This document shows positions 33,988 through 45,488 of a stretch of 64,000 nucleotides of DNA, in pieces; within the stretch, counting starts at the first letter, position 1, and the number at the start of each line of letters is the position of its first letter. Location: positions 310,001-374,000 of the forward strand of contig NZ_LBHB01000001.1 in assembly GCF_001010945.1 (NCBI RefSeq). The letters run 5' to 3'. The notes below the pieces were generated by a model. The model was not told where the DNA came from and did not search any database. It worked only from the letters and a program-made list of their open reading frames with translations. Origin of the DNA: Aurantiacibacter luteus (lineage in GTDB: Bacteria; Pseudomonadota; Alphaproteobacteria; Sphingomonadales; Sphingomonadaceae). A program made the translations under genes and the position numbers.

Positions 33988-35511
33988 TCACAAACAGGCT
34001 TCCAGGTACGCCTGGTCGAACCCGAACTGGCGGGCCTTTTCCAGCGTGTAGGGGCGCAGGCCCGACGAGCGGAATTCGCCGATGATCTTGCCGTCGTCGC
34101 CTTCGTCCAGGTACTCGAAGTTGAAGAGTTCCTGCGTCACGATCACGTCGCCTTCCATGCCGATCACCTCGGTGACGTTGGTCGTGCGGCGCGAACCGTC
34201 GCGCAGGCGCTTCACCTGCACGATAAGGTCGACCGATTCGGCGATCTGGCGGCTGATGGCTTCCTTGGGAATCTTGATGTCGCCCATCAGGATCATGTTT
34301 TCCATGCGGCCCAGGCACTCGCGCGGGCTGTTGGCGTGGAGCGTACACATGGAGCCGTCGTGGCCGGTGTTCATGGCGGCGAGAAGGTCGAAACACTCCG
34401 CGCCGCGAATCTCGCCCAGGATGATGCGGTCGGGGCGCATGCGCAGGGCGTTCTTCACGAGGTCGCCGATGGTGATGGCGCCTTGCCCTTCGAGGTTCGG
34501 CGGACGCGTTTCCAGCGGCAGCCAGTGCGGCTGCTGCAGGCGGAGTTCGGCCGCGTCCTCGATGGTCAGCACGCGCTCGCCCGGGTCGATCATCTTCGAC
34601 AGGGCATTGAGCATCGTCGTCTTGCCCGAACCCGTACCACCCGAGATGACGATGTTCATCCGGCAGGCCCCGGCGATCTTCAGCGCGGTCGCCATCTTGT
34701 CGTTCATCGAGCCGAAGCCCTTGAGCATGTCGATGGTGATGGGCTTTTCGGAGAATTTACGAATGGAGATCGCCGTGCCGCGCAGGCTGAGCGGCGGCAC
34801 GATGACGTTGACGCGGCTGCCGTCCTTGAGGCGAGCGTCGGCCAGCGGCGTGGTCTGGTCGACGCGGCGGCCGACCTGGTTCACGATCCGCTGGGCGATC
34901 TGGAACAGGTGGCCCTCGTCGCGGAACTTGATCGGCGCGATGACCAGCTTGCCCTTCTTTTCGATGTAGGTCTGGTCCGGACCGTTGACCATGATGTCGG
35001 TCACGTCGGGGTCGCCCAGCAGCTCCTCCAGCGGGCCGAAGCCGAGCAGCTCGTCGATCAGCACCTTTTCCAGCGCGAACTGCTCGCGGCGGTTGAGCGT
35101 GACCTTGAGCTCGGCCAGCACCTCCATGATGATCGGGCGGAATTCCTCCGACAGCTCTTCCTTGGTCAGGGTGGAGGCGGCTTCCGGATCGACGCGCTCG
35201 AGCAGGCGCGGCAGCACCTGCTCCTTGATCTTGTGGACGCTGGCCTCGAAACCGCCGACTTCCTGCTGTTCGTGCACCGCGTCGGATCGTTGCTGCAGGC
35301 GGTTGAGTGCGTCCTCCTTGTCGCGCGGACGGCCGGAGAGCGGCGAGCCCTCGCCGGGCAGCGGGGGGAACTGGTCGCCGCCGGGAAGGCCATCGTCATC
35401 AGATCGCGGGCCGGAGGGAACGCCACCGCGCATGGGCTTGGCGACCCCGAAGCTGGGGCGCGCGCCGGCTCCCATTCCAGCAGGTCCGCTCTTGCGTCCG
35501 AAAGCGCTCAT
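33988..35511 (-). CDS. cpaF: Tad/Flp pilus assembly ATPase CpaF
   Basis: This 507-residue secretion ATPase powers Tad (Flp) pilus assembly. It has a long Gly/Pro-rich N-terminal tail (about residues 1-75), the CpaF/TadA N-terminal helical domain, Walker A ISGGTGSGKTT, an Asp box around LTIEDAAELRL, Walker B ILGEIRGAE and a His box with MCTLHANSP. No other cpa/tad genes are in the window, so it either sits alone or its cluster is elsewhere. ATG at 35511 starts the family-like sequence, as the open frame beyond it is not protein-like. Confidence 0.93.
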   Translation of the reverse strand: MSAFGRKSGPAGMGAGARPSFGVAKPMRGGVPSGPRSDDDGLPGGDQFPPLPGEGSPLSGRPRDKEDALNRLQQRSDAVHEQQEVGGFEASVHKIKEQVLPRLLERVDPEAASTLTKEELSEEFRPIIMEVLAELKVTLNRREQFALEKVLIDELLGFGPLEELLGDPDVTDIMVNGPDQTYIEKKGKLVIAPIKFRDEGHLFQIAQRIVNQVGRRVDQTTPLADARLKDGSRVNVIVPPLSLRGTAISIRKFSEKPITIDMLKGFGSMNDKMATALKIAGACRMNIVISGGTGSGKTTMLNALSKMIDPGERVLTIEDAAELRLQQPHWLPLETRPPNLEGQGAITIGDLVKNALRMRPDRIILGEIRGAECFDLLAAMNTGHDGSMCTLHANSPRECLGRMENMILMGDIKIPKEAISRQIAESVDLIVQVKRLRDGSRRTTNVTEVIGMEGDVIVTQELFNFEYLDEGDDGKIIGEFRSSGLRPYTLEKARQFGFDQAYLEACL

Positions 35512-35728
35512 TCGATGCCCCTCGATTAATCCATTGTCTCTTTTACGTCTGCGAGACTTCCTTGCGCGGCCTGATGTGGCCCAGTTTGGTAAATAATTGG
35601 CAAACGTTAGCGTCCTGCGCGCGTCGCCCGCGCCAGCGCAGCACTGGCAAAGCCGGCGCAGGGACAGTAGGGCGACGACCGCGCGGCCCGCCTGGCGCGC
35701 CTTGTCCGCCAGCAAGACTGAACCCACG

Positions 35729-36634
35729 ATGCAACAATCCGACCGCGCCGGACTTCTTTTCACATTGACAGGGTTCTGCCTGCTGTCCGTTGGCGATGCG
35801 ATTATAAAGGGCGTGGCGGGAGAATGGACGCCGCCTGCGGTCGCGGCCTTTCGCTACGCGCTCGGTGCCGTGGGGCTGTCCCTGTTTCTCTATCAGCGCG
35901 AGGGAAGGGCGCCGTTCCTGAAAGTGCCGAAACCTGGCGTGCAGTTGCTGCGTGGCCTGGCGGTGGCGGGGGCGACGCTGGCGTTCTTTGGCAGTATCTG
36001 GTTGATGCCGCTGGCCGACGCGGTGGCAATCACGTTCACCCAGCCGATGTTTACCGCAATGCTCGCTGCAGCGTTTCTCGGCGAACGATTGCGGTTGCAC
36101 ACGGTGGCGGCGACATTGGTGGCTTTCGCCGGGGTGCTCATAATCCTGCGACCCAACTTCCTCGAAATAGGCTGGGCAGCACTCCTGCCACTGTTCTGCG
36201 CCTTTTGCATGGCCGTACTCGTGACCGCCAATCGCGCCGTGCGCGGCGCCGGCAGTGTGCTGGCTGCGCAGGCTTACGTCGCCATCGGCGGGGCGTTTAC
36301 ACTGGGCTTGGTGGTGACGCTGGGCACCCTTAGCGGGGATCCACGCGTTGCCTTTTACTGGCCCGAGTGGCATGTGCTCCTGCGCGTCGCCTTCGTCGCC
36401 TGTTCGGCTACGGCGGCGCACTGGCTGGTTTTCCTCGGCACCGAGCGCGCCGGAGCGGCCACGGTCGCGCCGATGACCTACGGGCAACTGCTGGTGGCGA
36501 CGAGCCTTGCGTGGATCTTCTTCGACGAGGCGCCCGACGCTGTCGCCATGCTGGGCGCCGCACTTATCGTGGGATCGGGGCTGTGGTTGTGGTGGCTGGG
36601 CCGGCGGCGGGATCTTGCCGGAACCACGCGGTGA
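35729..36634 (+). CDS. EamA/DMT-family transporter
   Basis: This 301-residue membrane protein has ten hydrophobic segments in two EamA repeats. Typical blocks are FRYALGAVGLSLFLY, LMPLADAVAITFTQPMFTAMLAAAFLGERLR and APMTYGQLLVATSLAWIFFDEAPD. It is not closely related to the transporter at 32632-33585 by eye. ATG at 35729 starts the first membrane segment region. The 217-base gap before it, shared with cpaF, contains an AT-rich stretch that may hold divergent promoters. The 3' end overlaps the convergent glycosyltransferase gene by 71 bases. Confidence 0.85.
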   Translation: MQQSDRAGLLFTLTGFCLLSVGDAIIKGVAGEWTPPAVAAFRYALGAVGLSLFLYQREGRAPFLKVPKPGVQLLRGLAVAGATLAFFGSIWLMPLADAVAITFTQPMFTAMLAAAFLGERLRLHTVAATLVAFAGVLIILRPNFLEIGWAALLPLFCAFCMAVLVTANRAVRGAGSVLAAQAYVAIGGAFTLGLVVTLGTLSGDPRVAFYWPEWHVLLRVAFVACSATAAHWLVFLGTERAGAATVAPMTYGQLLVATSLAWIFFDEAPDAVAMLGAALIVGSGLWLWWLGRRRDLAGTTR

Positions 36635-38114
36635 TCCGCCGCCCGTGCATTCCCACGTCAGGGCCACGCCGGTAATCGCTGGCTAGCGCCGTCTCGACCA
36701 TGAACTCTGCACGCTCGTTCTGAAGCGTCATCGGCTCGTCAGCGGTGACGATGACGGCGGGCCGTGTGGCGAGCACGCGGGCGACCTCTTCCGCTTGGTC
36801 GATGCCGAGCGCATCGTCCTCCAGAGCGTTGTTGAGATGATCCGGGTAGACGAAGCGTGTGGGCACGCAGCTGCCCGTCATGCGATAGAGTGCGGTCGGC
36901 CCGTCCCACAGCCACAGGCAATCGGTCGCCGAGACGTGCGGTGTGATCGCCTCCGAAAGCACAAGCGCGGCCTGCCGCTCGTTCTGCGAATCGCGCGCGC
37001 GTTGGGGAAGCTGCAGCAGCAGCGCGAGCGAGAGCGTCAGCACCACGCCGGGATAGGCGCGAAGGGGGCCGGTCCGCTCCAGTATGGGCACCGCCACCAA
37101 CGCCATCGGCGCGCTGAGCGCGGCGTAGTAATAGAGGTAGACCTCGCGTGGCAGGAACACGCTCGCGAGCGCGGCCAGCGACCAGCCGACGAAGAACAGC
37201 CAAACCGTCATTGGCTCGGGCCGCTTCATGCGAAAGGCCGCGTAGACACCGCAAGCGGCCAGCATCAATAGCGGCGATGTTCCGATCCAGTCCTCGCTCG
37301 CCCAGCGCCCTTCCGGCCCCGGATCACGTTCGAAAAAGCTCAGGAAATTGGCATAGAGAAAGGCATCGAGATGCCCCGCTAGAGCGTAGAAAAGGCCGAC
37401 GGCGAGGGTTGGCGCGAGGCCTGCGAGCGCAAACATCAAGGCACGGCCCGCAAGCTGCGGCAGACGGGCTCCGCGCCGATACTCGATCCATAAGGCCCAC
37501 ATCCCGAAGAAGACGCACTGCGGCAGCACTGTGTATTTCACCTGCAGCGCCAAGCCACCGAGCAGCATGGCGATCATCGAGCGCGCAGTGAAACGCGGGT
37601 GCGAGGTGTCCAGCAGTAACAGCGCCATGCCAAGAAGCAGCGGCAGGAAGAACACCTCGCTCTGCGCCGAGTAGCTGGCATAGGCACACATCACCATTGT
37701 CTGGATTGCGGCGGCGATAGTCGCCGAGCTGCGACTGGCCAGCAGCCGGGCGAGGCGGTAGGTCAGGAAGGCAGACGCCAGCGCGAATATTGCGCCGACC
37801 AACTGGTAGGCGAGCGGGCCCGGTCCCATCACGGCGTGGGCTGCGGCGAAGATGGCAAACAGGCCGAAAGGTTTGCGATCCCACCAGTCGACAAAAGGCA
37901 GCTCGCCGTAGGTCATGCGCCAGCCGATGAAGCTGTAGAGCTGTTCGTCGAAATCGGCGACGGGATCGCCGAACCAGATCGCGCGGGTAGCCAGCACCAT
38001 GAGCAGCAAGAGGGCAAGCGGCACCGCATCGCCGCGCCACGTCGCGCGCCATGTGTCGGCGAACGCCATATGCGGAAGTGCCGCAGCTCGCGGAGAGATA
38101 GTTTCGGTCCCCAT
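36564..38114 (-). CDS. GT-C glycosyltransferase, family 39-like membrane protein
   Basis: This 516-residue protein has about ten membrane helices and the N-terminal acidic motif VADFDEQLY in the first periplasmic loop, followed by WWDRKPFGLF, as in the PMT/ArnT (GT39/GT83) families that transfer sugars from lipid carriers. A C-terminal soluble part (about 390-516) contains LWLWDGPTALYRMTGSC. The acceptor is unknown, but the divergent SGNH and acyltransferase genes suggest surface polysaccharide decoration. The Thr/Pro-rich last residues are encoded opposite the end of the EamA gene. Confidence 0.85.
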   Translation of the reverse strand: MGTETISPRAAALPHMAFADTWRATWRGDAVPLALLLLMVLATRAIWFGDPVADFDEQLYSFIGWRMTYGELPFVDWWDRKPFGLFAIFAAAHAVMGPGPLAYQLVGAIFALASAFLTYRLARLLASRSSATIAAAIQTMVMCAYASYSAQSEVFFLPLLLGMALLLLDTSHPRFTARSMIAMLLGGLALQVKYTVLPQCVFFGMWALWIEYRRGARLPQLAGRALMFALAGLAPTLAVGLFYALAGHLDAFLYANFLSFFERDPGPEGRWASEDWIGTSPLLMLAACGVYAAFRMKRPEPMTVWLFFVGWSLAALASVFLPREVYLYYYAALSAPMALVAVPILERTGPLRAYPGVVLTLSLALLLQLPQRARDSQNERQAALVLSEAITPHVSATDCLWLWDGPTALYRMTGSCVPTRFVYPDHLNNALEDDALGIDQAEEVARVLATRPAVIVTADEPMTLQNERAEFMVETALASDYRRGPDVGMHGRRITAWFRQDPAAGPATTTTAPIPR

Positions 38115-38136
38115 TGTCGCGGTTCCTGCGCCGCAC

Positions 38137-38155
38137 ATGGTTAAGGAAGCTTTTA
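38137..38155 (-). promoter_or_regulatory. CtrA-like box upstream of the glycosyltransferase gene
   Basis: On the minus strand TAAA-N7-TTAACCAT (38137-38155) matches the CtrA consensus TTAA-N7-TTAAC with one mismatch. It lies 22 bases upstream of the glycosyltransferase start and about 80 bases upstream of the divergent SGNH gene, so it could control either. Confidence 0.4.
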
Positions 38156-38234
38156 GGCCTAAGTACTTGCTGCCGGTCGCTCGCTTTTCTGCATATTTGC
38201 CGGATCGCAACTGTTGGCCATTAGCAGCCGAAAC

Positions 38235-38873
38235 ATGATGCGACGATTTCGCTTCTGGATCGGTCTGCTGGGATGGGCGATCGTGCTGCTTGGCGCGAGC
38301 CTTCTGGCGGTGAGTGCTTGGGCCATTGCACCTTTCTCCAGCCGTCCCGGCCACGTACTTCACACCGCCGGATACCTGCTGCGCGCGCCGCTGGCCGATC
38401 GGATGGCGATAGGCGACAGCCGCATCTGGACAGCAAGCCCCCCGGAGGGAGCGCTCTTCGCCGCATATGGCGGCGCCAGCGCGCGAGAAATGTCGCGCGT
38501 CGTTGGCCTGCTTTGCAATTTGCATTCCGGCCCAGTCACGATTGCCTTGGGCGTCAACGACACCAAGCCGCACCGCATGAACCTGCCGGCGAGCGCGGCG
38601 TCGCTGGCAATGATGACGCGCGACTGCGAACGTCCCACTCTAGCGCTCGCGCGGATTTGGCCGGTCGAACCGGGAGTGGATCGGCACGCAGACTCGCCCG
38701 ACCCGGTATCGATCGACACGCTGAATCTTTCGATCGATGCCATCGCCGAGCGGTCGGGTATTCGTGTGCTGGCCGTGCCTGACCTCCCATCTCCGTTTAC
38801 TCGGGATGGCGTGCATTTCACGGACGAGGTCACGGCCGACTACGCCCACGAGTTGACGCGGTGGACGGATTAA
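38235..38873 (+). CDS. Membrane-anchored SGNH/GDSL-like protein
   Basis: This 212-residue protein has one N-terminal membrane helix (about residues 8-30) and an outside SGNH-hydrolase-like domain. The GDS block is MAIGDSR (Ser62), the Asn block is ALGVND (Asn108), and the Asp/His pair is in TRDGVHFTDE (Asp191, His194), so a catalytic triad is complete. Such domains often act with acyltransferase 3 proteins in O-acetylation of surface sugars. The next gene, an acyltransferase 3, overlaps its 3' end, supporting that role. ATG at 38235 is preferred to an upstream TTG. Confidence 0.75.
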   Translation: MMRRFRFWIGLLGWAIVLLGASLLAVSAWAIAPFSSRPGHVLHTAGYLLRAPLADRMAIGDSRIWTASPPEGALFAAYGGASAREMSRVVGLLCNLHSGPVTIALGVNDTKPHRMNLPASAASLAMMTRDCERPTLALARIWPVEPGVDRHADSPDPVSIDTLNLSIDAIAERSGIRVLAVPDLPSPFTRDGVHFTDEVTADYAHELTRWTD

Positions 38874-40009
38874 CCCGAAACCAAGCTCTTTCCCGCACAA
38901 GAGTGCCCATGCCGCGCGAAGCGTTCATCACGCCGGAAATGTCGATCCTGCTCGATGCGGTCCGCGCATTGGCGGCCCTGCTCGTGCTCGGCGGCCATAT
39001 CGTACAGGTCGGTCTCTACACCGGGCCTTACCCTTTCTCGCAGACGATGCAGCACAATGCGGTGATCGTATTCTTCGTACTGTCGGGCATCGTCATCGCG
39101 CATTCGGTCGACCGGCGACACGCAAGCTTTCGCGATTACGCGATCGCCCGCGCGGCCAGGATTCTGCCGGTTTCGCTCTTCGCAATCGTGTTTGGGACGG
39201 CGGCATACCTAGTTGCAGGGGAGCTGATTGCGCCATCGGCGGGAGATTGCTGGTATGGCGAACTCTCGCCCGCAGCCGTCATCCTTCCGGCTTTTTTCCT
39301 CAGCGAAAGCTGGAACGGCGTGGGCCCTGTGTGGAACCCGCCTTACTGGTCGCTTGTCTACGAAGTCTGGTTCTATGCAATATTCGCGGCCTTCGTGTTC
39401 GCGCCGCGCGGCTGGCGCTGGCCACTGATGGGGCTTTTGACAGCAATCGCCGGATGGCGCATCGTGTTGATGCTGCCGATCTGGGCGTTTGGTGCATGGC
39501 TCTCCCGGCACGCGTCGCGCCGGGTGGAGGCGGTGCGGGGTGTTCAATTGATAGCGATGGGAGCGATCTTGGTCGCGTTGTCGAACGGATGGGGTGCGTC
39601 CGTATCGGAACGGACGGCGGAATGGCATTCGGCTATCGGATACGATCTCAAACTATCACGCTATTTCCTTACGGACTGGCTCTTCGGGATCGGCATCGCA
39701 CTTGCGTTCATCGGGGTGAGGCCGCTCGCTAGACGCTATCGCGCCGGGCTGGACGCGATCCGTAGACCCATCGTTGCGCTCGCCGGCATATCATTCACGC
39801 TCTACCTTCTGCACTGGCCGATCCTGCTGTTGCTTGTCGCGGGCGGCTGGCAAGTAGGGAGAAGTCCGGCAGGTTTCGCTGCACTGGTCGTGGCCATCGT
39901 GCTCGCTTGCACCGCGATCGCCAGCGTTACCGAGCATCGCAATCGGAACATACGTGCCTGGCTTCATCGCCATCTGCAACGTCGGTCACCTGCGTTGGCG
40001 GCGGAATAG
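38861..40009 (+). CDS. Acyltransferase 3 (OafA/YrhL-type) membrane protein
   Basis: This roughly 382-residue membrane protein has about ten helices and the acyltransferase 3 signature: LDAVRALAALLVLGGH near the start, FFVLSGIVIAHS, RAARILPVSLF, NPPYWSLVYEVWFYAIF and a late LYLLHWPI. These proteins move acetyl groups from the cytoplasm to sugars outside. The GTG at 38861 overlaps the SGNH gene by 13 bases; the ATG at 38909 is an alternative start. The two adjacent genes together look like the split form of an OafB-type fused protein. Confidence 0.88.
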   Translation: MDGLTRNQALSRTRVPMPREAFITPEMSILLDAVRALAALLVLGGHIVQVGLYTGPYPFSQTMQHNAVIVFFVLSGIVIAHSVDRRHASFRDYAIARAARILPVSLFAIVFGTAAYLVAGELIAPSAGDCWYGELSPAAVILPAFFLSESWNGVGPVWNPPYWSLVYEVWFYAIFAAFVFAPRGWRWPLMGLLTAIAGWRIVLMLPIWAFGAWLSRHASRRVEAVRGVQLIAMGAILVALSNGWGASVSERTAEWHSAIGYDLKLSRYFLTDWLFGIGIALAFIGVRPLARRYRAGLDAIRRPIVALAGISFTLYLLHWPILLLLVAGGWQVGRSPAGFAALVVAIVLACTAIASVTEHRNRNIRAWLHRHLQRRSPALAAE

Positions 40010-40034
40010 AAAAAGGCGCCGCAAGCGCAGCGCC
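40010..40034 (-). terminator. Terminator of the atp operon
   Basis: On the minus strand GGCGCTGC-GCTT-GCGGCGCC forms an 8-base stem with one G-U pair, followed by TTTTTC. It lies 27 bases past the atpC stop, in the short gap to the convergent acyltransferase gene. Confidence 0.85.
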
Positions 40035-40060
40035 CTCTTCCCTTTTCGAGATAGGCCGGT

Positions 40061-40318
40061 TCAGCCCTCGACGTGCTCCGCCAGCACGGTCAGGCCGTTG
40101 TCGCCCACCTCGGCAAAGCCGCCGCGCACCTCGATGCGTTCGGGTTGGCTTGAGGCGGTCGCGTAGACCTCGATCGCGCCGTCGCGTACGGTGCTCATCA
40201 CCGGCGCATGGCCCTCGAGCACGCCGAAGTCGCCCTCGGTGCCGGGGACGACGACCATGTGGACATCTTCCGATCGGACCAGCTTGCTGGGGGTTACGAG
40301 TTCGAAGTGCAGGGCCAT
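40061..40318 (-). CDS. atpC: ATP synthase F1 subunit epsilon, short form
   Basis: This 85-residue epsilon subunit has only the beta-sandwich domain, with [10 protein letters not shown] at the start, [21 protein letters not shown] and [19 protein letters not shown]. The C-terminal two-helix arm that inhibits ATP hydrolysis in E. coli, which makes that protein about 138 residues, is absent, and the stop codon is followed directly by the operon terminator. It lies five bases downstream of atpD. Confidence 0.94.
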   Translation of the reverse strand: MALHFELVTPSKLVRSEDVHMVVVPGTEGDFGVLEGHAPVMSTVRDGAIEVYATASSQPERIEVRGGFAEVGDNGLTVLAEHVEG

Positions 40319-40323
40319 GGCGA

Positions 40324-41823
<1,500 letters not shown>

Positions 41824-41836
41824 TCAGTCGGCGGGA

Positions 41837-42181
41837 TCAGTCGGCGGTCTGGGCGCAGACGGCCTCGGCGTCCTGGATCATCCAGTTCTCGCCGCTCTCG
41901 TCGATGGCCAGCGTGGCGCTGTCGCGCATGTATTCGTCGCCGCCCAGCGCGTATTCGCAGCTGGCGGTGTCGGCGCCCATGGCGCGGCGGCAGACGGCCT
42001 GGGTCACAGGCTCGGCATCGGGGCAGGCCTCGGCGTGCAGACGGGTAAACAATGCTTCGTCGGCCGGGGCGAGCGTGGCGATCGGCGTCGGTGCGACGGT
42101 CGGGGTCGGCTCGGGCGCGGGCTCTTCGCCGCAGGCGGCAACGAGCGCGAACAGGGGCAGGGCGAAGAGGGTCTTGGTCAT
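41837..42181 (-). CDS. Small cysteine-rich lipoprotein inside the atp operon
   Basis: This 114-residue lipoprotein has lipobox ALVAAC, a Pro/Glu/Thr-rich spacer (EEPAPEPTPTVAPTP) and a compact domain with four more cysteines (EACPDAE, AVCRRAM, ASCEYAL, AVCAQTA) that could form two disulphides. No family is recognised. It sits between atpG and atpD on the same strand, 83 bases from atpG and 55 bases from atpD, so it is likely transcribed with the ATP synthase genes. Confidence 0.75.
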   Translation of the reverse strand: MTKTLFALPLFALVAACGEEPAPEPTPTVAPTPIATLAPADEALFTRLHAEACPDAEPVTQAVCRRAMGADTASCEYALGGDEYMRDSATLAIDESGENWMIQDAEAVCAQTAD

Positions 42182-42264
42182 GGTATTCTTTCTGAATGGT
42201 ATGCGCCGGTGCGCGGATGGAGGGTTCACGAAGGTAAACGCCCGCGCGCCGGGTTGTTTCTCGC

Positions 42265-43140
42265 CTACAGGGCTTCCGCACCTGCGATAATTTCGATGAG
42301 TTCGGTGGTGATCGCGGCCTGGCGGCTGCGGTTGTACTGGATGGTCAGCTTGTCGATCAGCTCGCCGGCGTTGCGGGTGGCGTTGTCCATGGCGGTCATG
42401 GAAGCGCCCTGTTCGCTCGCCTCACGCTCGATCAGCGCGCCGAAGACCTGTGTCTTGACGTAGCGCGGCAGCAGCTCGGCGAGGATCTCCTCCTCGTCGG
42501 GCTCGTAATCGACCGCTGCGCCGTTCGCCGCCACCACTTCGCCTTCCGGCGCAGGGACGGGGATCAGCTGCACGGTTACCGGGTCCTGCGCCAGCGCGGA
42601 CTTGAACACCGGGTAGACGAGGTGGGCGACGTCGAACTTGCCCTCTTCGAACATGGTCAGCAGTTCGTCGGCGATTTCCTCGGCCTCGGCGAAACCGGGG
42701 TTGCGCACGGTGCTGGTGTCGAACTCGCGGCTGACGTCCTTGGCGTAGTCGCGCTTGATCGGCGCACGGCCCTTCTTGCCGACGAGGTAGAACTCGACGT
42801 CCTTGCCCTGCGCCAGCAGCGCGCGGGCGCGGGTCTTGGCCTCTTTCACGATGTTTGAGTTGAGGCCGCCGCACAGGCCCTTGTCGGTGTTCACCACCAC
42901 CAGCAGGTTGCGCTTGTCGCTGCCCGTGCCCGCGAGCAGCTTCGGCCCGCCGTCGGTGTCCACCTTGCCCGCGATGCTCGCCATGACGGCGGAAAGGCGC
43001 GTGGCATAGGGCCGCGCAGCCTCGGCAGCGGCCTGTGCCTTGCGCAGTTTCGCCGCCGCGACCATCTGCTTGGCCTTGGTGATCTTCTGCGTCGACTTGA
43101 CCGACTTGATGCGGTCCTTGAGTTCCTTGAGTGAAGCCAC
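42265..43140 (-). CDS. atpG: ATP synthase F1 subunit gamma
   Basis: This 291-residue rotor shaft subunit has the conserved N-terminal helix [26 protein letters not shown] (spanning residues 2-27), LCGGLNSN in the middle, and the C-terminal helix with [28 protein letters not shown]. Length and ends are normal. A REPIN-like palindrome separates it from atpA. Confidence 0.97.
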   Translation of the reverse strand: MASLKELKDRIKSVKSTQKITKAKQMVAAAKLRKAQAAAEAARPYATRLSAVMASIAGKVDTDGGPKLLAGTGSDKRNLLVVVNTDKGLCGGLNSNIVKEAKTRARALLAQGKDVEFYLVGKKGRAPIKRDYAKDVSREFDTSTVRNPGFAEAEEIADELLTMFEEGKFDVAHLVYPVFKSALAQDPVTVQLIPVPAPEGEVVAANGAAVDYEPDEEEILAELLPRYVKTQVFGALIEREASEQGASMTAMDNATRNAGELIDKLTIQYNRSRQAAITTELIEIIAGAEAL

Positions 43141-43156
43141 TCTCGTTTCTCTTTCT

Positions 43157-43237
43157 CGTCATCCCAGCGAAAGCTGGGATCGGGTTCAATCAGGTCCGAC
43201 CTGGCGGCCAGCAATCCCAGCTTTCGCTGGGATGACG
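43157..43237. repeat. REPIN-like inverted pair between atpG and atpA
   Basis: Two perfect inverted 24-base arms (43157-43180 and 43214-43237) flank a 33-base spacer. Each arm starts CGTC and contains its own hairpin, ATCCCAGC-GAAA-GCTGGGAT, with a GAAA (GNRA) loop. The whole unit therefore folds as two small hairpins or one long stem. A near-identical unit lies at 56171-56248. The architecture of two REP-type hairpins in inverted orientation is that of a REPIN. Confidence 0.85.
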
Positions 43238-43242
43238 GCTAG

Positions 43243-44784
<1,542 letters not shown>

Positions 44785-44801
44785 TTAGTGTGAGGGAGCG
44801 C

Positions 44802-45359
44802 TCAGGCGCTCTTCATGGCTTGTGCAAGCGAGTTGAGACGGGTGCGGATCGAGCTGTCGATGCGCTGCGAGCCGATGGTGACGACCAGACCGCCGAGCAG
44901 GCTGGGATCGACGCGGCTGGAAAGCTTCACCGTGCGGCCTTCGCGGGCGCGCAGCTTCGATTCGAGGGTGGCGATCTGCTCGTCGGTCAGCGCATGCGCG
45001 CTGGCGACCTCGGCCTGCACCTCGCCGCGCTGGGCGGCGGCGATGGCGGAAAAGGCGCGAATGATCGCTGGGAGATCGGCGACGCGGCGATTGGTCGCCA
45101 ACACGCCGAGGAAATTGCGGGTCAGCTCCGACAGGCCGAGGTGATCGGCCATGCCGTTCATCACGCCGGCGATCTGGTGGCGCTTGATTTCCGGGTTGCG
45201 GATCAGCGCGCGCAGTTCGCCCGATTCGGCGAGGGCGGAGCGCAGACGTTCGAGATCGTTCTCGACAGCGGTGACCGTGCCGGCCTCGCTGGCGAGGTCG
45301 AACAGGGCACTGGCATAACGTCCTGCCAGGCTGGCCTTGATACCGGCGGTAAGTTCCAC
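44802..45359 (-). CDS. atpH: ATP synthase F1 subunit delta
   Basis: This 185-residue stator subunit has the N-terminal [13 protein letters not shown] block and C-terminal [26 protein letters not shown], both typical of delta/OSCP. The start is GTG at 45359. It is the first gene of the F1 operon; the F0 genes are elsewhere, as usual in alphaproteobacteria. The 129-base gap before it holds a small GCAGC/GCTGC hairpin and no clear promoter. Confidence 0.95.
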   Translation of the reverse strand: MELTAGIKASLAGRYASALFDLASEAGTVTAVENDLERLRSALAESGELRALIRNPEIKRHQIAGVMNGMADHLGLSELTRNFLGVLATNRRVADLPAIIRAFSAIAAAQRGEVQAEVASAHALTDEQIATLESKLRAREGRTVKLSSRVDPSLLGGLVVTIGSQRIDSSIRTRLNSLAQAMKSA

Positions 45360-45488
45360 GCTGTGGGGTCCTCTTGGGTCCGGGTGACGGAGATCGGGGC
45401 AAAGGGAATCAGGATGCGCAAAAGCACCCTGCCAAAGCTGGCGCGCGCCTAGCAGCCGTATTGCTGCGATGCAACCCGGTGGGTCGGA

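Noticed and set aside
43157-43237. The inverted pair as a simple transcription terminator
   Set aside because: No U tract follows on either strand and it lies between essential operon genes. A near copy elsewhere argues for a repeat element.
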